NCBI GenBank assembly: GCA_937873795.1
Contig: CALMWE010000303.1
Location: forward strand, 1 to 41,440
From: an uncultured Caryophanales bacterium
Lineage (GTDB): Bacteria; Bacillota_I; Bacilli_A; RFN20; CAG-826
Reading direction: 5' to 3'
Length of the DNA stretch: 41,440 nt
Under the pieces are notes generated by a model. That model saw only the letters and a list, made by a program, of their open reading frames with translations, did not search any database and was not told the DNA's origin. Shown here in pieces: positions 16,828 through 25,322 of this stretch. The position numbers and the translations under genes are program-made. The number at the start of each line of letters is the position of its first letter. The first letter of the stretch is position 1.

Positions 16828-17948
16828 TTTATTTTGATCATGCCGCAACAACTTCCATTGATTCTGAAATTTTGACGTCCTATGTTTCCCTTCTTTCGAA
16901 ACATTTCGCCAATCCTTCAAGCATCCATCACGCCGGGCAGGAAAGTGCCCGGCTTTTAGCGAAAGCTCGTGAGCAAATCCTGACTCAACTGGGCGTCCCC
17001 GAGGATGAATTGATTTTTACTTCGGGTTCGACCGAAGCCATCAATCTCGCGATTAAGGGTTACGCTTTGGCCAATGCCAAACGCGGCAAGCACATGATTA
17101 CGTCCGCGGTGGAACACGCCGCCGTATTGCAGACGTTACTTCAACTCCGTGATCACTTCGGATTCACGCTCACGGTCCTTCCGGTGACGTCGGAGGGTGT
17201 CATTCGTCTCGACGACCTCAAGAAAGCCATGACTTCAGAGACCATCTTGGTCGCCATCATGCGCGTCAATAACGAAGTCGGGTCGATCTTTCCCACCGAT
17301 GAAATCGCCCAAATCGTGCATCAATATCCCAAAGCCGTGTTCTTCTCGGACACGACTCAGGCGATGGGCAAAATCGAAACGAATTTCCAAGCCCTCGACA
17401 TGTTCGTCATGTCCGCCCATAAGATTTACGGGCTTAAAGGCAGCGGGGCCTTGATCAAACGCAAAAATGTCATGCTCTTACCGCTTCTTTCCGGTGGCGG
17501 ACAAGAAGACGATCTCCGCAGCGGAACTTCGGATTTCCCGGTCCATGTGATGTTGGCCAAAGCCTTGCGCTTGGCGTATGCTTCGCAAAAAGCTTCCTAT
17601 GAGACCGCCTTGAAATTAAACCAAGAAGCGCGTCGCATTCTAAAAAGTCGGGATGATGTCGTTATCAATTCCCGCGAATCCGCCTCACCGTTCATTCTCA
17701 ACTTCTCGCTGAGTCAGAAAAAAGCCAGCGTCGTGGTAGAAGCCCTCTCCTTAAAAGGCATCATGGTATCGTCGGTTTCGGCCTGTTCCAGCAGCCAATT
17801 CAAGGAAAGCGATGTGCTGCTTGCCATGGGCGCATCTTCGCAAATCGCCGGCAATACGATCCGCCTCAGTTTCGGTAAAGAAAACACCCTTGAGGAACTC
17901 CATACGTTCTTCGATGAACTCGACGTAATCTTAAAGAAAATCAGGTAA
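16824..17948 (+). CDS. nifZ: Cysteine desulfurase (NifZ/IscS-like), sulfur donor for ThiI
   Basis: PLP enzyme that takes sulfur from cysteine as an enzyme-bound persulfide. 374 residues. The N-terminus Y-F-D-H-A-A-T-T is typical, the PLP Lys is Lys200 in S-A-H-K, the PLP-stacking His is in E-H-A-A (about 98), and the sulfur-carrying Cys is Cys321 in S-A-C-S-S. Start overlaps the ezrA stop by 4 bases and the next gene thiI begins 4 bases after its stop, so it is the dedicated sulfur donor for 4-thiouridine formation, as NifZ is in Bacillus. No Fe-S scaffold gene is nearby. Confidence 0.95.
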   Translation: MIYFDHAATTSIDSEILTSYVSLLSKHFANPSSIHHAGQESARLLAKAREQILTQLGVPEDELIFTSGSTEAINLAIKGYALANAKRGKHMITSAVEHAAVLQTLLQLRDHFGFTLTVLPVTSEGVIRLDDLKKAMTSETILVAIMRVNNEVGSIFPTDEIAQIVHQYPKAVFFSDTTQAMGKIETNFQALDMFVMSAHKIYGLKGSGALIKRKNVMLLPLLSGGGQEDDLRSGTSDFPVHVMLAKALRLAYASQKASYETALKLNQEARRILKSRDDVVINSRESASPFILNFSLSQKKASVVVEALSLKGIMVSSVSACSSSQFKESDVLLAMGASSQIAGNTIRLSFGKENTLEELHTFFDELDVILKKIR

Positions 17949-17952
17949 CACT

Positions 17953-19140
17953 ATGTATACATACGATCACATCATGGTCCGCTTCGGCGAACTGTCCACC
18001 AAAGGCAAAAACAAAAAAGATTTCATCAAGCAACTCGCCATCAACATCAAGCATGCCTTGAAGTTTGAGCCGCGTCTCAACTTTTTAGTCATGCACGACC
18101 ATATTTACGTCGGTCTTAACGGCGTCGATCCCAATCCGATTCTTGAACGTCTTCAAGATGTTTCGGGGATCCAATCGCTTTCGTTGGTATGCAAGACCGA
18201 AGCCGAAATGGAAAACCTCAAGAAAGTATCCCTTGAGCTTATCCGTCAAGAAAGCGGTCATACCTTCAAAGTCAAAGCGCGCCGCACTGACAAATCGTTC
18301 CCCTTTGTCAGCGACACGATCAACCGTGAAGTGGCGACCAACATCCTTCGGAACACCGAGTGGAAAGTCAATGTCCATGAACCGGATATCCTTTTATCCA
18401 TCGAAATCCGGCTTGAAGCCGCGTATATTTTCACCAAAACCGTTCTCGGCGCCGGAGGTTATCCGCTTGGCATTGCCGGAAAAGTGATGACCATGGTCAG
18501 CGGTGGCATCGATTCGCCCGTCGCCGCGTATTTATTGATGCGCCGCGGGATCACCGTCCAAGCCATCCACTTTGCCAGTCCCCCTTATACTCAAGAAGCG
18601 GTGATCGAGAAAATCAAAGACTTGCTCCATGTCTTGACCCATTACCAAAGCAAAATCCGTCTTTACGTCATACCGTTTACCAAACTTCAAGAAGCCATCT
18701 ACAAGTATTCGGATGAGAGTTACGCCATCACAATCATGCGTCGGATGATGTACCGCATTGCCGAAAAGATGGCCCGCCGTCATCGTTGCTTGGCTTTAGC
18801 CAACGGCGAATCCGTCGGCCAAGTTGCCAGCCAAACGCTCAATTCGATGGCGGTCATCAACGAAGTCGTCCGTCTCCCGGTCCTTCGCCCGTTAGCGACG
18901 ACCGATAAAATCGAAATCATTAAAACCGCGCGCAAAATCAAAACCTACGAGATTTCCATCCGTCCGTTTGAGGATTGCTGCACGATTTTTACCCCGGTTA
19001 ATCCCAAAACGATGCCCAAATTAGACGAAGTTTTGGCCATCGAAGCCAAGTTCGATTATGCTACCCTCGTCGATGAATGCGTGGCTGAAGCGGAGTCCTA
19101 TTTCTTGTCCTCCGACGACCAAAACGAGGATTTCTTCTAA
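17953..19140 (+). CDS. thiI: tRNA 4-thiouridine synthase ThiI
   Basis: Forms s4U at position 8 of tRNA using ATP and persulfide sulfur. 395 residues: N-terminal ferredoxin-like domain and THUMP domain (about 60-165), then the adenylating PP-loop domain with S-G-G-I-D-S at about 181-186. The C-terminal motif F-E-D-C-C-T-I-F-x-P is typical of the Bacillota form. The rhodanese domain of the E. coli enzyme is absent, as in Bacillus, where the partner desulfurase supplies sulfur. Last gene of the ezrA operon; no clear hairpin follows. Confidence 0.96.
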   Translation: MYTYDHIMVRFGELSTKGKNKKDFIKQLAINIKHALKFEPRLNFLVMHDHIYVGLNGVDPNPILERLQDVSGIQSLSLVCKTEAEMENLKKVSLELIRQESGHTFKVKARRTDKSFPFVSDTINREVATNILRNTEWKVNVHEPDILLSIEIRLEAAYIFTKTVLGAGGYPLGIAGKVMTMVSGGIDSPVAAYLLMRRGITVQAIHFASPPYTQEAVIEKIKDLLHVLTHYQSKIRLYVIPFTKLQEAIYKYSDESYAITIMRRMMYRIAEKMARRHRCLALANGESVGQVASQTLNSMAVINEVVRLPVLRPLATTDKIEIIKTARKIKTYEISIRPFEDCCTIFTPVNPKTMPKLDEVLAIEAKFDYATLVDECVAEAESYFLSSDDQNEDFF

Positions 19141-19167
19141 TCTTTTCAACTTTTTCCTTTGGAAACA

Positions 19168-19197
19168 TAGACAAGCCCCCTTTTTTTGGTCTAGAAT
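19168..19197 (+). promoter_or_regulatory. Putative promoter of the surface protein-mscS pair
   Basis: TAGACA (19168-19173), 18-base spacer, TAGAAT (19192-19197), 27 bases before the start codon. Confidence 0.5.
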
Positions 19198-19223
19198 AAC
19201 CGTGTAAGTTTGAGGGCAACCGG

Positions 19224-20660
19224 ATGAGTTTACTCAAGATGCGGAAGCAACGGGAAAATGAACAGAAGCGCGAAGCCATCTCCAAAATGTTCGCTTCTTT
19301 TACCGTCACTGCCGTTGTGACCGTCACCGCGGTCGTCATCCGTGCCAATCCCCCAACCGCCGATTTAACGCTCCGTTCCGTCGGAAATCAACTCATTTAT
19401 CGGGCCACCGTCGCCGACCCCGATCAAAAAATAACGCAAGATTCGCTGGTCTTGACGATTACCACACCCACCATGACCTACGAAGAAGACATGACCCTTG
19501 GTTTGACGATGGGTACTTTTACCATGACCCAAGCCAGCACCGAATATAAAGTCTCCGTGAAGGCCAGTTTAGGGTATGGGCTTGAAACTTTAACTGCCTC
19601 GACGATTACCTCTAACGCCGGACTTTCCGGAGCCATCGCCGAAGTCACCTTGGATCCTTCGATCGATTTAGGAATGGAAGCCAACTACCTGACCTATTTC
19701 ATTCGTACGATTTATGACGACCCGAACGAAGAATTGTCGGATTTAACCTTATATTACGAATATGTTCCCATCGAATATCTCAATGAATCCTCCTCGTCGG
19801 AATCCTCCTGGGAATCGTATTCTTCGCAAATCCCCGCGAACGCGTATGTTCCTTCTTATTATTACAGCCAACCGATCACCGAACTTGATCAAATCACCAC
19901 GATCAGTGAGATTCCCAACTGGAACTATGCGGTCTTCCTTCGCTTAGCCGGAACCAAAGTCGCAGACCAAACGATGGTCATCTTGGACGAAATGATGTTT
20001 ACCACGCCGTATAACATCCAAGCCAGTTTCTATATCTCCGATCTCGGCTCCGATTATGCGACGTTCTATATTTATCCCAGCGAAATGTCTTCCACGCCGG
20101 TCGACTTCACCCTCAATCTCTTCGATGTGGATGAAACCTTGGTCGAATCGATCCCGGTGGTGTTCCAAAGCGAAACCGTGACCGAAGGCGAATGGGAAAG
20201 TTCCGGCATGACCTACACCTATCAATGGGCGGAAATCACGGTCGATGGACTCGATCCGTTAACGTTCTACCGCGCCGATTTATTCGCAGCTTATACCGAC
20301 CCCAATACCACCGAGCATGTGAACCGCGCCCTCCGCACGATTCCGTTCAATACCTTCCCCGAATATTCCGTGGAAGTGGAACGTGTCGATACCGGAACGG
20401 CCTACGAATATACCATCACCGTCAACGACCCGAGCATGATTTTCCAAGATTTCACCTACAACGTTTACGATACGACGACCCAATATGAATATTATGTGGA
20501 TTACGGTTATTTCGTGACCCAAAGCCAAGGCGCTGAAAGAATTTACACGGCGACCATCATGAAACCTACCGTGGCTTCCTTCCGCATCGATATCTTTACG
20601 ACGAAAGCCTATGAAGGCACGTATTACTATGGTTGTTTGCTTGATACCTTTGAAGGGTAA
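19224..20660 (+). CDS. Membrane-anchored extracellular protein with tandem beta domains, unknown function
   Basis: 478 residues. A charged N-terminus (K/R/E rich, residues 5-18) and one hydrophobic segment (about 22-40) give a signal anchor with the rest outside. The outside part is beta-rich, Thr/Tyr/Asp rich and built of about four Ig/fibronectin-III-like units of 90-110 residues: about 45-130, 138-265 (interrupted by a Ser-rich loop at 188-200), 270-370 and 375-470. No Cys pair, LPXTG or enzyme motif is visible. It has no homologue that I recognise. It is followed 30 bases later by an MscS channel without a terminator between, so the two are probably co-transcribed. Adhesion or wall sensing is possible but not shown. 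Confidence 0.75.
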   Translation: MSLLKMRKQRENEQKREAISKMFASFTVTAVVTVTAVVIRANPPTADLTLRSVGNQLIYRATVADPDQKITQDSLVLTITTPTMTYEEDMTLGLTMGTFTMTQASTEYKVSVKASLGYGLETLTASTITSNAGLSGAIAEVTLDPSIDLGMEANYLTYFIRTIYDDPNEELSDLTLYYEYVPIEYLNESSSSESSWESYSSQIPANAYVPSYYYSQPITELDQITTISEIPNWNYAVFLRLAGTKVADQTMVILDEMMFTTPYNIQASFYISDLGSDYATFYIYPSEMSSTPVDFTLNLFDVDETLVESIPVVFQSETVTEGEWESSGMTYTYQWAEITVDGLDPLTFYRADLFAAYTDPNTTEHVNRALRTIPFNTFPEYSVEVERVDTGTAYEYTITVNDPSMIFQDFTYNVYDTTTQYEYYVDYGYFVTQSQGAERIYTATIMKPTVASFRIDIFTTKAYEGTYYYGCLLDTFEG

Positions 20661-20690
20661 TAAGCAGAGATAAAAAAAGAGGAAACATTT

Positions 20691-21644
20691 ATGACAAAGA
20701 AAAAGCTGACTCGGAAACAAATTCGCATGATTGTCGTGTTATCGACCATTGGATTCATCATCCTTTTGACGATTATCTCGGCAACCTTCTTCCCGAACAC
20801 CACCTTTGGTGGCCTGATCAACGATACCCTCGGGCGGTTTTTCAACGTGTGGAACTTCCTATCGACCAATTATCTGTTGATCCTGCAAACGCTGGGTATC
20901 CTGATCTTCATCTGGGCACTCAACGAAATCCTTGCCCTGGTGATTGGGGCACTGACCCGCAAACGGGATCACAAAGCGACGATTTGGACCATCGTCCGCA
21001 GCTTGTTCAAATATGGCTCCTACATCGTTGGGGTCTTCCTTATCCTAAGCCAATGGGGCGTTGAAACTCCGACCTTGCTAGCCGGCGCCGGAATCTTGGG
21101 CTTAGCCCTTTCCTTCGGTGCGCAAAGCCTCATCGAAGACGTCATCAGCGGTCTATTCCTTATTTTCGAAAAGCAATTCGAAGTGGGGGACATCATCCAA
21201 GTCGGTTCCTTCCGCGGCCGTGTTTTGGACATCGGTATCCGGACCACCTCGTTTGAAGACTTTAACGGCGACGTCATGGTCATGAACAACTCCGATCTCC
21301 GTATGACCATCAATACTTCGATTAATCCTTCACCGTCGATTTGCGATGTTTCGATCGCTTATGAAGAAGACATCGAAAGAGTGGAAAAAATCCTCACCAG
21401 CCATCTCGAGGACATGAAGAAAGCCATTCCCGATATTCTCGAAGGACCTTTCTACAAAGGTGTGCAAACCCTCGGTGATTCCGGCGTTGTTTTAAGACTC
21501 TACGCCAAAGCCGATGAAACCAAGAAATTCCAAGTCACGCGCGATATGAACCGCTACGTCAAAATCCTGTTCGATAAGGAAGGCGTGGAAATTCCGTTCA
21601 ATCAAATCGTCATCAACTACAAGGACGGCAAAAAGAAAGAATAA
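20691..21644 (+). CDS. Small-conductance mechanosensitive channel (MscS family)
   Basis: 317 residues. Hydrophobic segments at about 13-33, 60-88 and 105-121, then the pore-lining TM3 at 127-155 with the Gly/Ala pattern A-G-A-G-I-L-G-L-A-L-S-F-G-A-Q, followed by the family motif G-L-F-L-I-F-E-K-Q-F-x-V-G-D and the beta domain from about 165. The channel releases solutes on hypo-osmotic shock. AGAGG precedes the start. Probably second gene of an operon with the surface protein upstream. Confidence 0.94.
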   Translation: MTKKKLTRKQIRMIVVLSTIGFIILLTIISATFFPNTTFGGLINDTLGRFFNVWNFLSTNYLLILQTLGILIFIWALNEILALVIGALTRKRDHKATIWTIVRSLFKYGSYIVGVFLILSQWGVETPTLLAGAGILGLALSFGAQSLIEDVISGLFLIFEKQFEVGDIIQVGSFRGRVLDIGIRTTSFEDFNGDVMVMNNSDLRMTINTSINPSPSICDVSIAYEEDIERVEKILTSHLEDMKKAIPDILEGPFYKGVQTLGDSGVVLRLYAKADETKKFQVTRDMNRYVKILFDKEGVEIPFNQIVINYKDGKKKE

Positions 21645-21668
21645 CGCTTCTTTTCCAAGCAAACGAAA

Positions 21669-21693
21669 ACCCACGATGATTCGTGGGTTTTTT
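21669..21693. terminator. Bidirectional intrinsic terminator
   Basis: Stem ACCCACGA (21669-21676) and TCGTGGGT (21681-21688), loop TGAT, T run to 21693 and an A run on the other side. Ends mscS (+) and the infC-rpmI-rplT transcript (-). Confidence 0.9.
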
Positions 21694-21704
21694 GTTGTTT
21701 TGAA

Positions 21705-22064
21705 CTACTTCGCGATCGCTTTTTTAGCGGTTTCGACTAAGGCTTTGAAACCATCGAAATCATGGATGGCCATTTCGCTTAACATCTTGCGGTTGATCGA
21801 GATGTTAACTTTCTTGAGACCGAACATGAATTGGCTGTAGCTGATATCGCACATTCTGCACGCGGCGTTGATACGCTTGATCCACAATTTGCGGAAATCG
21901 CGTTTGACAAGCCGACGGCCAACATAAGCATATTGGCCCGAATGCATCACTTGTTCTTTAGCAGTCTTGAACAGTAAGTGTTTGCTGCCGAAGAAACCGG
22001 AAGCTCTCTTTAATACTTTTTTACGTCTGTTGCGGGTTACGATGCCGCCTTTTACTCTTGCCAT
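21705..22064 (-). CDS. rplT: 50S ribosomal protein bL20
   Basis: 119 residues, normal size. N-terminus M-A-R-V-K-G-G and the basic motif [15 protein letters not shown], then W-I-x-R-I-N-A-A-C-R. Binds 23S rRNA early in 50S assembly and, in Bacillus, represses the infC-rpmI-rplT operon through the leader. Third gene of that operon, 12 bases after rpmI, with a strong GGAGG. Confidence 0.98.
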   Translation of the reverse strand: MARVKGGIVTRNRRKKVLKRASGFFGSKHLLFKTAKEQVMHSGQYAYVGRRLVKRDFRKLWIKRINAACRMCDISYSQFMFGLKKVNISINRKMLSEMAIHDFDGFKALVETAKKAIAK

Positions 22065-22076
22065 TTTGTTTTCCTC

Positions 22077-22271
22077 CTACTTTTGGATCAAGTACTTAAT
22101 CCGCTTGTAATCGGTGGGATGGACGGTACCTGCTTTTCTAAGATGACGTTTTTGTTTGTGGGTTTTGTGCGGGGCTAAGTGAGAAGTGTAAGCAGAGTGA
22201 CGGATTAATTTGCCGCTACCGCTGATCTTAATTCTCTTCATGAGCGCCTTTTTGCTTTTCATTTTTGGCAT
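22077..22271 (-). CDS. rpmI: 50S ribosomal protein bL35
   Basis: 64 residues, M-P-K-M-K-S-K-K-A-L-M-K-R start and the H-K-T-H-K-Q-K-R-H-L-R basic motif. Sits between infC and rplT in the universal order. Confidence 0.97.
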   Translation of the reverse strand: MPKMKSKKALMKRIKISGSGKLIRHSAYTSHLAPHKTHKQKRHLRKAGTVHPTDYKRIKYLIQK

Positions 22272-22283
22272 ACATAGTTCCTC

Positions 22284-22835
22284 CTATTTCTTGACCTTTG
22301 ATGCTAAAACGCCGGATAACCATTTGCCATCGAGAACCGGCTTTTTCTCGACAACAGCGTATTCATCAACCAGGGCGATGAACTTATTCATAACTTCTTC
22401 GCCGACTTCCACGTGGCTTAATTGCCGACCGCGGAAACGGACCCCAACCTTGACCTTGTCGCCGTCTTGGAGCCAACCGATGGCCGCGCGAACTTTTGTT
22501 TCGAGGTCATGAACCCCGATTTGGGGAGTCAATTGGATTTCCTTGATTTCGACGATGTGTTGATTCTTCTTGGCTTCACGTTGCTTCTTTTGCGCTTCGA
22601 AACGGAACTTGCCGTAATCGAGGATTTTGCACACCGGCGGCTTAGCCATCGGGGCGACGCAGAGAAGATCCAGGCCGTAACGATCCGCGGTTTGAAGCGC
22701 GGCATAGCGACCCATGACACCCAAGGATTCACCCTTAGGTCCAATCACGAGGACTTCGGGAAAGCGAATCATTTCATTGACGAGATCGGTGTTTTTGTTG
22801 TCTGGACGGTGGTTGTTTGGGATTGGGCTATTGAT
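22284..22835 (-). CDS. infC: Translation initiation factor IF-3, apparent AUC start
   Basis: Binds the 30S subunit and checks start-codon pairing. 184 codons including the proposed start; the conserved N-terminus D-L-V-N-E-x-I-R begins at about residue 17, and V-A-P-x-A-K-P-P-V-C-K-I-L-D-Y-G-K-F and the C-terminal domain follow. No ATG precedes the conserved N-terminus. The Shine-Dalgarno GAGGAG occupies 22849-22844; a GTG starting with its last G (22844-22842) cannot be used. The codon 8 bases after GAGGAG is ATC (22835-22833), so IF-3 probably starts at AUC. Rare AUN starts in infC are known and allow IF-3 to repress itself by rejecting non-AUG starts. The start choice is inference from spacing. 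Confidence 0.93.
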   Translation of the reverse strand: MNSPIPNNHRPDNKNTDLVNEMIRFPEVLVIGPKGESLGVMGRYAALQTADRYGLDLLCVAPMAKPPVCKILDYGKFRFEAQKKQREAKKNQHIVEIKEIQLTPQIGVHDLETKVRAAIGWLQDGDKVKVGVRFRGRQLSHVEVGEEVMNKFIALVDEYAVVEKKPVLDGKWLSGVLASKVKK

Positions 22836-22844
22836 AAGTATCAC

Positions 22845-22976
22845 TCCTCGCTAAATAAAAAACGGACGTCCGATGCGCCCATTCCACGAATTGGTTTTGA
22901 CTGTAGCCATGAACCCATTCGGATACCGAATCAGGTGAGAAGCGGGCGCCTCTTCTTTCTACGTATTTTGTTTGCC
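22845..22976 (-). promoter_or_regulatory. Putative L20/infC leader
   Basis: About 130 bases between promoter and infC. A perfect hairpin ATTCGG-TAT-CCGAAT lies near 22930-22916, enclosed by a long-range pairing of GCGCCC (minus strand, near 22951) with GGGCGC (near 22880). The leader ends in CGGACGTCCG followed by a T run (22867-22852), which could act as a terminator just before the ribosome site. Position and architecture match the L20-controlled attenuator of Bacillota. The rest of the gap (23011-23245) holds no gene or element I can name. Confidence 0.6.
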
Positions 22977-22981
22977 TGTTT

Positions 22982-23010
22982 ATCTTAGCATCGTAGGTCC
23001 CCCCTGTCAA
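22982..23010 (-). promoter_or_regulatory. Promoter of infC-rpmI-rplT
   Basis: Minus strand TTGACA (23010-23005), 17-base spacer, TAAGAT (22987-22982). Confidence 0.8.
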
Positions 23011-23245
23011 CCAAAATAGCAATTTTCCCTCGGGTGTTTTCCTTATTCTCCTTATTGGGACATTTTCTATAGTCCTAATACGGGCCTTTTGTATCCAAAA
23101 GCGCACACCATCCATGTCCCCGTTTCCAGAGGGTATTCAAAGATTTTTTACTTATCGACTTACAAAAACGAGTAAGCGAAAACGCCATCAAGGTTTTCCC
23201 ACTTTGAACTTTCAAAAAACCGCTTACCATCGAATAAAAAATGCT

Positions 23246-23273
23246 TTTACTTACATAGATGCTAGGTTATACT
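23246..23273 (+). promoter_or_regulatory. Promoter of the BspA-like gene
   Basis: TTTACT (23246-23251), 16-base spacer, TATACT (23268-23273), about 28 bases before the start codon. Confidence 0.65.
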
Positions 23274-23301
23274 TAATAGCGTAAACTCACGGAGAAATAA
23301 T

Positions 23302-25218
23302 ATGAAAATGGACAAAAAAAAGAAGCTGACTTTGGGCGGCATCGCTATTGTCATTATCGGCATTGCGATTGCACTCATTTTGACCCATTGCAAAAATGAT
23401 CAGCCTTCCAGCAGTTCGTCATCCGAAAATAGTTCTTCCGAAATCAGCTCCTCTTCGTCGGAAAGTAGTTCCTCTTCACAATCTTCCTCAGAAAGCTCGT
23501 CTTCCAGCCAAGCCGTCAAACATACGGTGGTTTTCCAAAATTACGATGGTTCAGTCATCCAATCCTCGGAACTTGAAGAAGGAGCCACGATTGTTTTGCC
23601 CGCCAGCGACCCGACTAGAGAAGACGTCGCCGACCTCGGTTATGCTTTCGTTGGTTATTCCGGTTATACCGCCAATATGGTCGTCGGAAACTCCGATGTG
23701 ACCTTTGTTGCCGAGTTTGAACTGTATTCGAACGCCATCGGTTTTGTTAAAAACGGCGCCCATACCATGTTTTTTGAACTCAACGACTTCTCCAGCAACC
23801 GGTTGTTGATTCCTTCCGTAGCGGAAGGTGACCCGGTCACCGAAATCGCTGCCGACGCGGCCAGCAATCAAACAACAATCGACACGGTCATCATCCCTAC
23901 CAGCATTACGTCCATCGGGGCCAATGCCTTTGCGGGATGTTCCAGTATTAAATACGTCTTTTACCTCGGTTCCTCGACGGAATGGTCACAAATCACCATC
24001 GCTTCTGGTAACGAAGCGCTGACGGACAAGGTCTTGTTCTATAGTGAAACCCAAATCGCCCAAGGCTGGCATTATGTGAATGAGGTCCCAACCTTATGGG
24101 ATACCCCGGTTTACTTCACAGCCACGCTCGATGCGACCAACGCTCCCAGCCTTTCGACCACGTCCTTTCAAAATGGTTCCACAGTGATTGATGGATTTAA
24201 AATGAACTATGCAAGCGCAAAATCACTTTCCGATAACCATTGCAAGTTGTCGGGAATGTCACAAGGGACAGTGTCGAACGATTCGACGACTCCCATAACG
24301 TCGATAGTCGCGATAACTGTTACGTTCCCCACCTACGCCGCCGGCCTCACTTTAAAAACCGGAAGTTCGGCGACCGCACTCACCCTGTCACAATCGCTTA
24401 CCTCCGGTGTACGGGTTGAATTACCGTCAAACCCATCGTTCTTTTCAATTAAAGCGGAAATGGATATGTTTTCCATGGATCCGATGAACGCGGGTGCGAC
24501 CATTACCAGCATCGTCATTGAATATACCAACATTCCTGTTCCGGCTTATCCTCTTTATACTCTTGCGGAAGATGAGGCTTCCTACATTGTTTCTTCGTAT
24601 GCCGGAAATGTTGTCGATTTGGTTATCCCGACCTATTTTAACGGTCTTCCCGTGACCGAAATTGGCGATAATGCGTTCAAACAATGCACAACCTTGAAAA
24701 CGATCGCGCTTCCTGACTCCATCACGAAAATTGGCCAGTACGCTTTCCAAGGTTGCACCTCACTCATCGGGTTTGACTTACCTTCGAATCTTGTTTCGAT
24801 TGGAAACTGGGCCTTTGCGCAGTGTACCTCTATCACCTATATGCACTTGCCCGCGAGCGTCGAAAGCATCGGTGAATTCTGCTTTGCTTACTCGAGTGCC
24901 CTCGCTGAAATGACGCTTGCCGAAGGAATCAAACTGACGACCATCACCCGATATGCCTTCATTTATAACGTTTTCTCGACGATTCGGCTTCCGGAAGGAA
25001 TTACGGCCACTGGATTCGATATCTTCCAAAGCAACAATGCTCTTACCACGGTCTACTTCCCGCTGAGTTTGACGACCATCGGTGATTCAACATTCTCCAA
25101 CTGTGCGAATATTAAAGACATTTATTATGCGGGCACCGAAGCCCAATGGAATGCCGTTACGAAATATTCCAATTTCACCTACGATATCGGTTCCGCTGTC
25201 ATTCACTTCGCTGCCTAA
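23302..25218 (+). CDS. BspA-family leucine-rich repeat surface protein
   Basis: 638 residues. Lys-rich N-terminus and one hydrophobic segment (about 11-28); the cysteine at 30 follows L-T-H, a poor lipobox, so a signal anchor is more likely. Residues 36-70 are an almost pure Ser/Glu/Gln linker that should span the wall. About 72-140 resembles an InlB B-repeat (Listeria-Bacteroides) unit. One LRR_5 repeat near 195-215, then a beta domain (about 270-415) that I do not recognise, and five or six BspA repeats from about 445 (pattern I-x-x-I-G-x-x-A-F-x-x-C-x-x-L). It ends in Y-Y-A-G-T-E-A-Q-W, a common BspA-type end. Such proteins bind host matrix or other microbes. No LPXTG motif. GGAG lies 7 bases before the ATG; the gene has its own promoter and terminator. 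Confidence 0.9.
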   Translation: MKMDKKKKLTLGGIAIVIIGIAIALILTHCKNDQPSSSSSSENSSSEISSSSSESSSSSQSSSESSSSSQAVKHTVVFQNYDGSVIQSSELEEGATIVLPASDPTREDVADLGYAFVGYSGYTANMVVGNSDVTFVAEFELYSNAIGFVKNGAHTMFFELNDFSSNRLLIPSVAEGDPVTEIAADAASNQTTIDTVIIPTSITSIGANAFAGCSSIKYVFYLGSSTEWSQITIASGNEALTDKVLFYSETQIAQGWHYVNEVPTLWDTPVYFTATLDATNAPSLSTTSFQNGSTVIDGFKMNYASAKSLSDNHCKLSGMSQGTVSNDSTTPITSIVAITVTFPTYAAGLTLKTGSSATALTLSQSLTSGVRVELPSNPSFFSIKAEMDMFSMDPMNAGATITSIVIEYTNIPVPAYPLYTLAEDEASYIVSSYAGNVVDLVIPTYFNGLPVTEIGDNAFKQCTTLKTIALPDSITKIGQYAFQGCTSLIGFDLPSNLVSIGNWAFAQCTSITYMHLPASVESIGEFCFAYSSALAEMTLAEGIKLTTITRYAFIYNVFSTIRLPEGITATGFDIFQSNNALTTVYFPLSLTTIGDSTFSNCANIKDIYYAGTEAQWNAVTKYSNFTYDIGSAVIHFAA

Positions 25219-25241
25219 GACTCTCTCTCTAATAAAAGTCG

Positions 25242-25266
25242 AAACCCCATAGATTATGGGGTTTTT
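25242..25266 (+). terminator. Intrinsic terminator after the BspA-like gene
   Basis: 10-bp perfect stem AAACCCCATA (25242-25251) and TATGGGGTTT (25255-25264), loop GAT, followed by T residues. Confidence 0.9.
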
Positions 25267-25284
25267 CTTTTGGTTTTACGCAAG

Positions 25285-25306
25285 AAAAAAGCCCACTCGA
25301 TGTGGG
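25285..25306 (-). terminator. Intrinsic terminator of thrS
   Basis: Minus strand CCCAC (25306-25302), loop ATCGA, GTGGG (25296-25292), then C and a run of T (25290-25285), 17 bases past the thrS stop. Confidence 0.75.
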
Positions 25307-25322
25307 TGAGCTTTGAAGGAAC

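Noticed and set aside
22842-22844. GTG as the infC start
   Set aside because: It begins with the last base of the GAGGAG Shine-Dalgarno, leaving no spacer.
23302-25218. BspA-like protein as a lipoprotein
   Set aside because: The only early cysteine follows L-T-H; His at -1 does not fit a lipobox.
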